Assembly (NCBI GenBank): GCA_050304615.1
Contig: JBNLDW010000016.1
Coordinates: 1 to 64,000, forward strand
DNA from: CBFDBF01 sp050304615
Lineage (GTDB): Bacteria > Pseudomonadota > Gammaproteobacteria > Chromatiales > Chromatiaceae
Length of the DNA: 64,000 bases
Direction: 5' to 3'
Position numbers and translations under genes: made by a program. The notes under the pieces were generated by a model, which saw only the letters and a program-made list of their open reading frames with translations, was not told where the DNA came from and ran no database searches. This document shows, one piece after another, positions 25,380 to 33,600 of this stretch (position 1 is the first letter of the stretch; each line of letters opens with the position of its first letter).

Positions 25380-26579
25380 TCAAAGCAGCTCTTGGGTAAA
25401 TAGTTGGCACTGATTTCTACCATGCTTTTTGCAATAGTCTCTGGCCTTGCTTGCCTCATAGTGTAGCTGCTCCAACAAATCACCTGGCTGCACGCCATTG
25501 GCGTGCCTCAGAACCGCCATACCAATACTGGCCGTAAGCACGACTGCATTATCACTAGAATCGTCCAAAGGTATCTCAACCATCCGCTCCTGAATACGCT
25601 TAGCGAACTCCATAGCACCATCAGGCCCGGTATTAGGCAGAAGCAGCGCAAACCCATCCCCGGCAAGCCGCGCCAACATGTCGCCGGTACGCACCTCTCC
25701 CCTTAGTTCCTCAGCGGTCAGACGCAACACCCGATCTCCAGCCGCATGCCCCCAGCTATCATTGATGAACTTCAGGTGATCCACATCAACCAGTAGCATG
25801 GTTAACGGTTGCTGCGCGCGCAATGCGTTTGCCACCAAAGGCACGCCTTCCACAAAAAAGTAGTGTCGATTGTACAGTCCAGTGAGATCATCACATATAG
25901 ATGGTGACTTATCATTTTGATGCCCAGCCTCGGATACCTTCAGCGCTTGCCGTAATTCGCTGGTGCGCTGCTGTACTAGATCATCCAAGGTGTGTACCAA
26001 CCGGTGATTGGCGAGGACCTGTCCAAGGATATTACTAAACAGAACCAACATGTGTTGCTGCCAAGGCTCAAAAAAATCTGGCTGATGGTGAGACACATTC
26101 AACACGCCCAGAATCTTGCCACCAAAGCTAATAGGAGCAGATATAAGAGAGCCTTGACCATGAAAGATGCTCTTGGATTCAAATGGCTTGAACCACTCGT
26201 CCGTACTGCAATTACGGCAATACTGTATCTTTCCATCTCGGCAGGCGATGCCCATAATCCCCTCTCCTACCCGAAAACGCATGCTCTCCGCAGGACGTTG
26301 ACTGGCCTCTACCTGGAGTGACCTAAACTGCTCATCGAGACCAGCGCCTACCGCACAAAAAAGTGTATCTTCACGCAACAGAAAGACTGAGCAATACCCT
26401 AGATCATGGTGCTCCAAAAGCGCCTTTAGCGCCCGATACAGCAACTCTCTCTCAGTGATCTTTTCAAGATCAAACTGAGACAATCTGCGCACTGCTGAAA
26501 GCGAATCAAGCAGCAGGACAAAACGTTCCTGTAGGCTAATTTTGGCCATACTGCCATATATTGATAGGTCGTCACTCAT
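25380..26579 (-). CDS. GAF-GGDEF protein with degenerate active site
   Basis: About 400 residues. A GAF domain (about 20-190, FRVGEGIMGIACRDGKIQYC and LISAPISFGGKILGVLNVSH) and a short coiled region lead to a GGDEF domain (DDLTGLYNRHYFF to the C-terminus). The signature motif reads AGDGF instead of GGDEF, so the catalytic Glu is gone, while the inhibitory-site RxxD is kept five residues before it (RTGD). This suggests c-di-GMP binding without synthesis. The start is uncertain; ATG 26579 was chosen, with ATG 26588 and 26549 also in frame. It is transcribed in the same direction as the HDOD gene upstream. Confidence 0.8.
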   Translation of the reverse strand: MSDDLSIYGSMAKISLQERFVLLLDSLSAVRRLSQFDLEKITERELLYRALKALLEHHDLGYCSVFLLREDTLFCAVGAGLDEQFRSLQVEASQRPAESMRFRVGEGIMGIACRDGKIQYCRNCSTDEWFKPFESKSIFHGQGSLISAPISFGGKILGVLNVSHHQPDFFEPWQQHMLVLFSNILGQVLANHRLVHTLDDLVQQRTSELRQALKVSEAGHQNDKSPSICDDLTGLYNRHYFFVEGVPLVANALRAQQPLTMLLVDVDHLKFINDSWGHAAGDRVLRLTAEELRGEVRTGDMLARLAGDGFALLLPNTGPDGAMEFAKRIQERMVEIPLDDSSDNAVVLTASIGMAVLRHANGVQPGDLLEQLHYEASKARDYCKKHGRNQCQLFTQELL

Positions 26580-26724
26580 CAGAACCATACAACCAGTTTT
26601 GAACAAAACATATTGAACATACCAACACTACTCACCCATATCCCGGCAGGTAACAAAATCGCCGTGCATTTGAGACGTTAAGATAATAATTCACACATAG
26701 AATAAACGCCCACTTAACTTTTAC

Positions 26725-27594
26725 CTACGCCAACAATCTAGAAAGCACATGGAGCTCCTCTGATTCATCCATAAATTTCTCCTCCACCTTTACTAGTACA
26801 TCTTTGTCCAACCCCGGAACTGCCAGCAACGCCTCAATTGAACCCAATGTCACACTATCATCATCAGCGCTCTGCCTTAGCCATGCAGACGCCCCTTGTA
26901 CTAAGCAAGAGTCACCGCTGTATTCAGGGTCACACTCACCAGTCGCCAGAGAGGCTATGGTTTGAGCTACTGCCTCAGGCAGGTGCCAGCGATGCGCCAA
27001 CCACTCCCCTGCCCCGATCCAGTCAATCCCGATATACTCACGCTGCATCTCTTCAATCCCCTTTTCTGGCTGCGACGAATGCTGTCGCAATAACTTTGCC
27101 ATATCCAGTGGAAATCCGTGGGCCAGCACCAACCAGCCAATATTGTGCAGTAGGCCACATAGATAAACCGCATCCAGGTTAGGGCGCTTATCTAAGGGGA
27201 TATGGTTGGCCAGCATCCGCGTCAACGTAGCGCAACCGATTGCGGTAAACCAGTATCCAGGCAGATCGAAGCCCGTACACCGGGCCGTTCGAAATACACT
27301 ACCGATAGAGACACTGATTGCAAGCGCCTTGACTGTATTCAGCCCTAACACCCGGATAATCGCCTCCTGTACCGAAGTGATGGGTTGTGTCTGCCCAAAA
27401 TAGGCAGAATTGGCAAGGCCCACAATACGAGCAGAGAGGCCAGGATCCTGACTGATGATTCTGGCTAGATGATCTATCTCGACCTCAGAATCTGCCACCA
27501 CCTCTAGCAAACGACTAGCAGTAATAGACAGTGGCGGAAGATGTTTTATATCTAACATTTCTTGTCTTATGCTTATGGGCTTCCCCGAATCCAT
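26725..27594 (-). CDS. HDOD domain signalling protein
   Basis: 289 residues from ATG 27594, which has a GGGGAGT ribosome site (a GTG at 27606 is in frame). One HDOD domain spans most of the protein: LPPLSITASRLLEVVADSE, then IISQDPGLSARIVGLANSAYFG, VLGLNTVKALAISVSIGSVF and LHNIGWLVLAHGFP. HDOD domains resemble HD phosphohydrolases without the full metal site and are often found in c-di-GMP and chemotaxis signalling. Its place beside the GAF-GGDEF gene supports such a role. Confidence 0.88.
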   Translation of the reverse strand: MDSGKPISIRQEMLDIKHLPPLSITASRLLEVVADSEVEIDHLARIISQDPGLSARIVGLANSAYFGQTQPITSVQEAIIRVLGLNTVKALAISVSIGSVFRTARCTGFDLPGYWFTAIGCATLTRMLANHIPLDKRPNLDAVYLCGLLHNIGWLVLAHGFPLDMAKLLRQHSSQPEKGIEEMQREYIGIDWIGAGEWLAHRWHLPEAVAQTIASLATGECDPEYSGDSCLVQGASAWLRQSADDDSVTLGSIEALLAVPGLDKDVLVKVEEKFMDESEELHVLSRLLA

Positions 27595-27846
27595 GTCACT
27601 CCCCACAACTCACAGCTAGTACCCACCCATATTGTTAATGAGTAGCTAGAGGTACTAATATCGTCTAATCCATCAGAATCTTTAGCCTAAATCGTTAGAT
27701 TCGCACCACTGGCACGAAATATAGGCGGGGATTTTAGTTCCTGTGAGACTATCTTATACAAATCATGTAGTCTATGGTCGTACCACGCTATTTCTTTGAT
27801 ACAGTTCAATTTAATGGTGAATAATCAGCAAAATTAGAGAACTACC

Positions 27847-28923
27847 ATGAACAAAAATGAGACGCCACAACAGCCCACCATCCGCCCGATTGAAGTCCCC
27901 CCACACCCGAAATGGCCAATACTTACGGTAGATGAGCGGAGCAAACTGATCGCCAAAATAAAGCTGCTGCTACAAGAGCAGGATGCGATACTGGTGGCGC
28001 ACTACTACACCGACCCAGAGCTACAGGCGCTGGCCGAGGAGACCGGCGGGTGTGTGGCTGACTCCCTGGAGATGGCCCGCTTTGGGAGTAAGCATGCAGC
28101 CAAGACACTGGTGGTATGTGGGGTACGTTTTATGGGTGAAACAGCCAAGATCCTGAATCCGGAAAAACGCGTCCTGATGCCAGATCTAGCTGCTACCTGC
28201 TCGCTGGATGAGGGATGTCCGCCAGAGGAGTTCGGTGCGTTCTGTGACGCCTACCCAGAGTACACCGTCGTGGTATATGCCAACACTAGCGCCGAGGTGA
28301 AAGCACGCTCTGACTGGGTAGTCACCTCTGGCATAGCCCTCCCCATCATCCAGCATCTGGCCGCGAATGGAGAGAAGGTCCTGTGGGGGCCAGATAAGCA
28401 CCTGGGGCACTATGTGCAGAGACTGTCCGGGGTGGAGATGGTCTTCTGGCCAGGCTCCTGCGTAGTACATGAGGAGTTTAAGTCGGTAGCGCTGGAGAGG
28501 ATTCGCCGCCTCCACCCTGATGCCGCGGTGCTAGTCCACCCGGAATCACCTGACAACATCATCCAGCAGGCAGATGTGGTTGGTTCAACTACGGCACTTA
28601 TTGAAGCGGTAACCAGCATGGATAACAAGGAATTTATCGTAGCCACTGACGGTGGAATCTTCTACAAGATGCAGCAGTTGGCACCGAACAAGACGCTGAT
28701 TGAAGCCCCAACTGAGGGCGAAGGCGCCACCTGTGTAAGTTGTGCCCACTGCCCGTGGATGGCGATGAACTCGCTGCATAATCTGGCCACAGTACTGGAG
28801 AGTGGAGACAATGAGATTCATATCGAACCAGAGCTGGGGAAAAGGGCAGTTCTCCCGATCAGACGTATGCTCGATTTTGCCAAAGAGCATTCAATTGGGA
28901 TGAAGAACCGCGGAAACGCCTAA
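27847..28923 (+). CDS. nadA: Quinolinate synthase
   Basis: A 358-residue [4Fe-4S] enzyme that condenses iminoaspartate with dihydroxyacetone phosphate in NAD synthesis. Typical elements are LVAHYYTDPELQALAEETGG (substrate loop), the cluster cysteines in AATCSLDEGC, and C-terminal GATCVSCAHCPWMAMN with CxxCxxC. The length fits the E. coli-type class (347). It is monocistronic, convergent with the membrane protein gene 12 bp away. Confidence 0.95.
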   Translation: MNKNETPQQPTIRPIEVPPHPKWPILTVDERSKLIAKIKLLLQEQDAILVAHYYTDPELQALAEETGGCVADSLEMARFGSKHAAKTLVVCGVRFMGETAKILNPEKRVLMPDLAATCSLDEGCPPEEFGAFCDAYPEYTVVVYANTSAEVKARSDWVVTSGIALPIIQHLAANGEKVLWGPDKHLGHYVQRLSGVEMVFWPGSCVVHEEFKSVALERIRRLHPDAAVLVHPESPDNIIQQADVVGSTTALIEAVTSMDNKEFIVATDGGIFYKMQQLAPNKTLIEAPTEGEGATCVSCAHCPWMAMNSLHNLATVLESGDNEIHIEPELGKRAVLPIRRMLDFAKEHSIGMKNRGNA

Positions 28924-28935
28924 CCTGGCAATCTA

Positions 28936-30258
28936 TCAAACCGCCATCAAGGCCCGGTTGGCCCGGCGATAACGGGCCACTACTCGAAGAAGGTTCCAGC
29001 CCAGAGCTGCCGCTGAGAGTGCCCACAACAATCCAGCGGGACGTGTAAACTGGTCCGGCATTCCCACTGCAAACAGAGTTAATATGGTAGCCGCTAGGTG
29101 CAACCAATACTGTGTCTTCGCTGCCTGGTCAGGCAGCAACTCCTTCATGTGTGGTATCTGTACCGTCATACACATCATGGCCAACTGCCTATTCTGCAGA
29201 TGAAACCAGGATAGAAACGGGACAATTTTATAGAGCATCCCATTAACCAGAGATAGCGCCGCCCCCTGCAACAACAGCACCCCCAGGAGAAGATCGAACT
29301 CCGGCGGAATCGCAGACACCGGTAAAAATCTTGACAACGGCCACAGCAGCCCGGCTGCCATAATCGCCACCATACCGATACGCCAAAACATAAGGGTTAC
29401 ATCCGAGATATAACGGCGACGCTGCTGCTGCAGCCAGAGGGTAACAGCGGCAAACAGGAGATAACCGACAAGCAGTAGAGACAACCATAGAGTGGCAGCC
29501 AATTCTGGTAGATAACCGCATGTAGAAAGCAGTATAAGCAGACTCCATACAATCAGCCCGAGCAGGAGTAGCGGTATCACTGTACGCCGCATCACGGCAG
29601 GATACTCTGGCGTCACCTGAAACATCGGCACCACCTGGTAGGCGACAGCCATTAGTAACAGCGCCACCCAACCCATAAGCCCCCAAACAAGGTGGACATC
29701 GGTAATAGCCAATGACTGCGGCAGAGGAACCACCCCTGCCATGGCAAGGGCAAGCAGCACCCCCAGCACCACTGTAATTACCATGGCCAGAAGTGACAGG
29801 CGCATCCCGGTGATGGTGCAACTGGGCAGCTTTACCCGCCACAGCGCGATCCCGACAGCTACAAAAAAAATAGAGAACCCAATGGCCAGAAGGGTGGCAG
29901 CCATAACCATGAGTGACGGCATAGAGAGCAGAAAACCGCCCACCAATATGGCAGTTCCAGTAACCAGAGATAGATGGGCCAGGGGGCCAACAACACTCAC
30001 CTGCGGTACTGGCGAGCCAGCCAGAACCGGCAACATCTGCAGCATGGCGCCGACCATGGCCAGCGCCAATACTCCTAGCGTCAACAGATGGGTCAATGCG
30101 AGAACCTGGGGCGACCAGCGAGATACGAACAGTTCAGGCCCAGCCAGTAATAACAACAGTGCGGCAGCTAACAGGAACAGCGGTACAGTCAGAAAAAAAC
30201 GAAAAGGAATAGATATGGGCGGGGCCTGCTGCAGCGACAGATCTGCACTATTCAGCAC
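28936..30258 (-). CDS. Polytopic membrane protein (NnrS/haem-copper-like), NO-response type
   Basis: 440 residues with about 12 hydrophobic helices. Conserved-looking histidines sit inside helices (LALTHLLTLGVLALAMVGA, PLAHLSL, DVHLVWGLMGWVALLLMAVA, PFLSWFHLQNRQ), a layout reminiscent of subunit I of haem-copper oxidases or NnrS proteins. It lies 5 bp after a DUF2249 gene and downstream of a hemerythrin gene. That trio recurs in denitrifiers and sulfur oxidisers. Metal or haem binding and a role in nitric oxide or oxygen defence are inferences. Confidence 0.6.
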   Translation of the reverse strand: MLNSADLSLQQAPPISIPFRFFLTVPLFLLAAALLLLLAGPELFVSRWSPQVLALTHLLTLGVLALAMVGAMLQMLPVLAGSPVPQVSVVGPLAHLSLVTGTAILVGGFLLSMPSLMVMAATLLAIGFSIFFVAVGIALWRVKLPSCTITGMRLSLLAMVITVVLGVLLALAMAGVVPLPQSLAITDVHLVWGLMGWVALLLMAVAYQVVPMFQVTPEYPAVMRRTVIPLLLLGLIVWSLLILLSTCGYLPELAATLWLSLLLVGYLLFAAVTLWLQQQRRRYISDVTLMFWRIGMVAIMAAGLLWPLSRFLPVSAIPPEFDLLLGVLLLQGAALSLVNGMLYKIVPFLSWFHLQNRQLAMMCMTVQIPHMKELLPDQAAKTQYWLHLAATILTLFAVGMPDQFTRPAGLLWALSAAALGWNLLRVVARYRRANRALMAV

Positions 30259-30263
30259 AACGC

Positions 30264-30524
30264 TCAGTGCCCCGTCTTCTGCAATACCATCTTCTCTGCC
30301 ATATGATCATCCTGTTTCCAAATGAATATCTCGTAGCGGCTAGGCTCACACTCTACTGTCTGCCAACTAAAACCACCCTTCTGCAATAGTTGGTAGAGAG
30401 GATGCGGCTCGCGCCGATGAATCACCCGCAGGTAATCCCCCACCACAAGCTGCTGCAACGCTGCCAGGACACGTTCCAGCGGCTCACATGGCTCTAGCAT
30501 GCTGACATCAATGGTCTGTTCCAT
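30264..30524 (-). CDS. DUF2249 (TusA-like) small protein
   Basis: 86 residues: IDVSMLEPCEPLERVLAALQ, then LRVIHRREPHPLYQLL. This is the DUF2249 pattern (DxRxLxPxEPLxxxLxAL...HxxxPxPLY), a fold related to the sulfur carrier TusA. The E-P-C-E-P segment has a single cysteine where TusA has its persulfide Cys, although DUF2249 members mostly lack one. The function is unknown; members cluster with hemerythrins and NO-related proteins, as here. Confidence 0.85.
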   Translation of the reverse strand: MEQTIDVSMLEPCEPLERVLAALQQLVVGDYLRVIHRREPHPLYQLLQKGGFSWQTVECEPSRYEIFIWKQDDHMAEKMVLQKTGH

Positions 30525-30554
30525 AACGCCTACCGGTTAAACCTTAGCTCAAAG

Positions 30555-30989
30555 TTATATGGACTTCATCTGCCTCAATATCTCCGCCACCTCTCCACTC
30601 AACGCCTGATCTGCCATCCGATAGAGCATTTGCTCCTCTTTCATGTTGTGCTGCTGCATGATGATCATTAGGGTTTCAGCCATACCAAGATAATTATCAC
30701 GATCCTGCCTGGTAACCGCCCGGGACATCTCGGTAAGGAGCTGACGCATCTGCTCATGCTCCTTCCGCATCACCTGGGTAGGACCCATAGTCTGGCCAGT
30801 GCGCGCCTCAAAGGCAGGAAACAGCGCCCCCTCCTCCATAGAAAAATGGTGCTCCATCGCCTGCTGTAGCTGTAGAAACTGATCTCCCACACTGTTCCAG
30901 TCGGCTTGCGCAACCGATGCCTCAGCCAAAGCAAAGATCTTATCGCAACGGCGATGGTCTGCGGTCATATATCCTACAATAGTGGTCAT
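30555..30989 (-). CDS. Hemerythrin HHE domain protein
   Basis: 144 residues from ATG 30989 (GAGAGGGA ribosome site). This is a four-helix hemerythrin with the di-iron ligands visible: YMTADHRRCD (His), AMEHHFSMEEGALFPAFE (His and HxxxE), KEHEQM (His) and MQQHNMKEEQMLY (HxxxE/D). These proteins bind O2 or NO at the di-iron site. It is the first gene of the minus-strand operon hemerythrin, DUF2249, membrane protein, with a palindrome in its promoter. Confidence 0.9.
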   Translation of the reverse strand: MTTIVGYMTADHRRCDKIFALAEASVAQADWNSVGDQFLQLQQAMEHHFSMEEGALFPAFEARTGQTMGPTQVMRKEHEQMRQLLTEMSRAVTRQDRDNYLGMAETLMIIMQQHNMKEEQMLYRMADQALSGEVAEILRQMKSI

Positions 30990-31027
30990 ACACACAATCC
31001 CTCTCAAACAGCAATGGAATTCCCAGC

Positions 31028-31041
31028 CAATCTATAGATTG
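31028..31041. promoter_or_regulatory. 14-bp perfect palindrome upstream of the hemerythrin gene
   Basis: CAATCTATAGATTG is a perfect dyad centred about 45 bp upstream of the hemerythrin ATG. It does not match FNR/DNR (TTGAT-N4-ATCAA) or NsrR consensus as I know them. The rest of the 31042-31293 divergent region is AT-rich, with a possible extended -10 (TGTTATAAC, 31196-31204) for the cytochrome gene on the plus strand. Confidence 0.4.
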
Positions 31042-31293
31042 ATATGACTACATTGGGTTCAAATTTCCACATATCAAGCTGTAATATAGATACTCGGTCA
31101 AACGTCGTTAAAAGCACTGTTTCACCGCTGATCATAAGCATTATGTAATGTTGTAATATACTATTTTCATTGACAAAACATCCCTCTCTTTGCATTGTTA
31201 TAACTCTTACCGTACCATCGAACGAAATAAAAAATATAATAGTCTCTAAAAGGTAACCACTTTTGAGACGAGTAGTTACAGGAGATGTAGTGA

Positions 31294-31827
31294 ATGCAGA
31301 GCAGGCTATCGTTTGCCTTTCTATTGTTGGTCTTTGTGGCGGGGATTCTCTTCGCCAAGGTGGCTGGTGTCGGCGTTGCGGCAACTAACGAGATGGGATT
31401 CTGTACCTCATGCCACTCTATGCAGGTCAATCTGGAGGAGTATAAACAGACAGTCCACTACCGAAATGCCTCCGGTGTACGCACCACCTGCGCCGACTGC
31501 CATGTGCCTAAACCTATTATTCCCCAGACAATCGCTAAGATTATGGCATCAAGGGACATCTTCAGCGAGATAGTTGGCACCATAGATACCAAGGAAAAGT
31601 ACGAACAACACCGTTGGGAGATGGCCAGCCGGGTGTGGGCAAGGATGGAGGCGACTGATTCACGTGAATGCCGTAACTGTCACGACTACTCGCAGATGGA
31701 TCTTAGCGCTCAGGCACGCATTGCACGCAAGCGCCACAACAAGGCGGTAGACCAGGGTAAAACCTGTATAGACTGCCACAAAGGGATAGCTCATGAAGAG
31801 CCGGATGAACCAGAGGAAAAGGAGTAG
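31294..31827 (+). CDS. NapC/NirT-type tetraheme cytochrome c
   Basis: 177 residues with one N-terminal membrane anchor (LSFAFLLLVFVAGILFAK) and four haem motifs: CTSCH, CADCH, CRNCH and CIDCH. Length and spacing fit the NapC/NirT/NrfH family of quinol dehydrogenases, which pass electrons from the quinol pool to periplasmic reductases. No nap, nir or nrf reductase gene is nearby, so its partner is unknown. The ORF is followed after 4 bases by an ankyrin protein gene on the same message. Confidence 0.92.
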   Translation: MQSRLSFAFLLLVFVAGILFAKVAGVGVAATNEMGFCTSCHSMQVNLEEYKQTVHYRNASGVRTTCADCHVPKPIIPQTIAKIMASRDIFSEIVGTIDTKEKYEQHRWEMASRVWARMEATDSRECRNCHDYSQMDLSAQARIARKRHNKAVDQGKTCIDCHKGIAHEEPDEPEEKE

Positions 31828-31831
31828 GGCC

Positions 31832-32776
31832 GTGCACTACCCAAGACTCTATATCCTTATTCTTGGCATACTGCTATCTACAGCAAGCTGGGCCAATGAT
31901 GCACAAGAGAGAGAGCTGCGCCTGGCTGCATCAATCGGTGACGTAGAGAGTGTCGTACGCCTTCTTGACCAGGGTGTTGAAGTCGATGCTGCGAATGAAT
32001 TAGGCATAACCCCCCTGATGATGGCGATTGAGAATAACAACCTGGACAGTGTTGTAGTCCTGCTCTCACGCGGTGCGGATATAGAGGCCAAGGCAGTAGC
32101 TGGCTGTACTGCTTTAACCTTCGCGGCAGAGAACGGACATGCGGCGATAACTGCGATGCTAATTGAGAGAGGCGCAGACATACATGTGCGTACCAACTCG
32201 GGCTGGGATGCCATATCCATAGCTGCCAAATATGGCCTGACCGATATTGTCGAACAACTACTGCATAGGGGCGCAGACGTAACTGGCAAAGACAAAAAAG
32301 GACGCACTGCTCTGATGCATGCGGTAGAACACAACCACCTGGAAACGGTTGCCCTGCTCGCCACTAGCGGTAGCGATTTGGACAGCCGCAATCAAAGTGG
32401 CTACACCCCGCTCCATATGGCGGCTGACAAGGGCTACAACAGCATTGTTGCAACCCTGTTAGAGAGAGGCGCAGATATTGATGCCGTAGGCCCGGAGGGG
32501 GCATCGGCCCTACTGATAGCGGTCTCTGGCGGCCATATGGATATTGTTGCCACGTTACTAAAGCACGGCGCAAACATAAACCTGCAAGATAGCGAGGGCA
32601 TCACACCCCTGATGAAAGCAGTAGATATAGATTCGTTTAAATTGGTAAAACTACTATTGGAGAGTGGAGCTGACAAGAATATACGTAATAATATTGGTCA
32701 TAGCGCGTTCGATATGTCCAAGGCAAACAACAAAGGGAATACAAGAATAATAAAGCTGCTGGGAAACGGTTCTTAG
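31832..32776 (+). CDS. Secreted ankyrin-repeat protein
   Basis: 314 residues from GTG 31832, 4 bases after the cytochrome stop, with a strong AAGGAG ribosome site; this start gives a clean signal peptide (YILILGILLSTASWA). It then has nine ankyrin repeats of about 33 residues, each with the TPLMxA...LLxxGADI pattern. It is likely periplasmic. Ankyrin repeats bind proteins, and periplasmic ankyrin proteins in other bacteria (AnkB type) protect haem enzymes such as catalase. Coupling to a multihaem cytochrome suggests a chaperone or partner role; this is an inference. Confidence 0.85.
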   Translation: MHYPRLYILILGILLSTASWANDAQERELRLAASIGDVESVVRLLDQGVEVDAANELGITPLMMAIENNNLDSVVVLLSRGADIEAKAVAGCTALTFAAENGHAAITAMLIERGADIHVRTNSGWDAISIAAKYGLTDIVEQLLHRGADVTGKDKKGRTALMHAVEHNHLETVALLATSGSDLDSRNQSGYTPLHMAADKGYNSIVATLLERGADIDAVGPEGASALLIAVSGGHMDIVATLLKHGANINLQDSEGITPLMKAVDIDSFKLVKLLLESGADKNIRNNIGHSAFDMSKANNKGNTRIIKLLGNGS

Positions 32777-32908
32777 AAGAAGCTCTGAATATACTCATAG
32801 TTTCTGCAATATTAGAAGCGGCATCCTGGACAATAAACGCAAATCCTAGCAAGTTTGCACAATAGAATGCATGTAGGGTGGGATACTCTGCCTTCGCGAT
32901 TGCATTAC

Positions 32909-32926
32909 GAAACGACTGTTCGTTTC
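32909..32926. promoter_or_regulatory. Inverted repeat just upstream of fccA
   Basis: GAAACGA/TCGTTTC with a 4-base loop lies 27 bp before the fccA ATG and shortly before the AGGAGGT ribosome site (32943-32949). It could be an operator or a 5' mRNA hairpin. I do not recognise the binding protein. Confidence 0.4.
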
Positions 32927-32952
32927 ATATTTGAGAAACCATAGGAGGTAAC

Positions 32953-33582
32953 ATGATAAATCATACTCTACACAAGGCCTTGCTGGCAGTCATCATGACT
33001 GTCGGCGCCCTATCGGTAGCTATAGCTGCTGATGCGGAAAAAAAGCCTGAGGTACTAACTGGTGCCAGTGCTAGCATGCTGAGTGACACCTGTGCCGGTT
33101 GTCACGGCACCAATGGCACAAGTGGCGGACCTGCAACCCCCACTATCGCTGGCCTGTCTAAAGACTACTTCGTGGAAACCATGCAAGGGTTTGCCAGCGG
33201 CGAGATCCCATCCACCATCATGGAGCGTATTGCCAAAGGGTATAACGATGAAGAGTACACCCTGATGGCTGAATATTTTGGCGACAAACCATTCACCAAG
33301 GCAAAGCAGAGTTTTGATGAGGAGTTGGCCGCACAAGGGGCAAAGCTGCATGAAAAGTACTGTGAAAAGTGCCATGGTGATGGCGGTCAATCTGCAGATG
33401 ATGATGCCGGCGTTCTGGCTGGGCAGTGGAGCCCTTACGTAAACTGGACCCTGGCTGACTTCCGGGCTGGGGATCGTGAAGCCTCTAAGAAAATGAAAAA
33501 GAAGCTGCAGACGATGCTGGACAGAGAGGGTAGCAAAGGTGTTTCCGCGCTACTCAACTATTACGCCAGCCAGCAGAAATAA
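32953..33582 (+). CDS. fccA: Flavocytochrome c sulfide dehydrogenase, diheme subunit
   Basis: 209 residues with a signal peptide (ending VAIA-AD) and two class I cytochrome c domains, haem motifs CAGCHG (about residue 48) and CEKCHG (about residue 138). The size and two-domain build match FccA of Allochromatium (21-kDa diheme). It accepts electrons from FccB in the periplasm. There is an excellent AGGAGG ribosome site. fccB starts 18 bp downstream. Confidence 0.92.
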   Translation: MINHTLHKALLAVIMTVGALSVAIAADAEKKPEVLTGASASMLSDTCAGCHGTNGTSGGPATPTIAGLSKDYFVETMQGFASGEIPSTIMERIAKGYNDEEYTLMAEYFGDKPFTKAKQSFDEELAAQGAKLHEKYCEKCHGDGGQSADDDAGVLAGQWSPYVNWTLADFRAGDREASKKMKKKLQTMLDREGSKGVSALLNYYASQQK

Positions 33583-33600
33583 TTCAGGAGGATTATAGCG

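Noticed and set aside
31042..31293. FNR/DNR-type site (TTGAT-N4-ATCAA) in the divergent region of the hemerythrin and cytochrome genes.
   Set aside because: No match with both half-sites was found on reading the region; only the CAATCTATAGATTG dyad outside it and a possible extended -10 remain.
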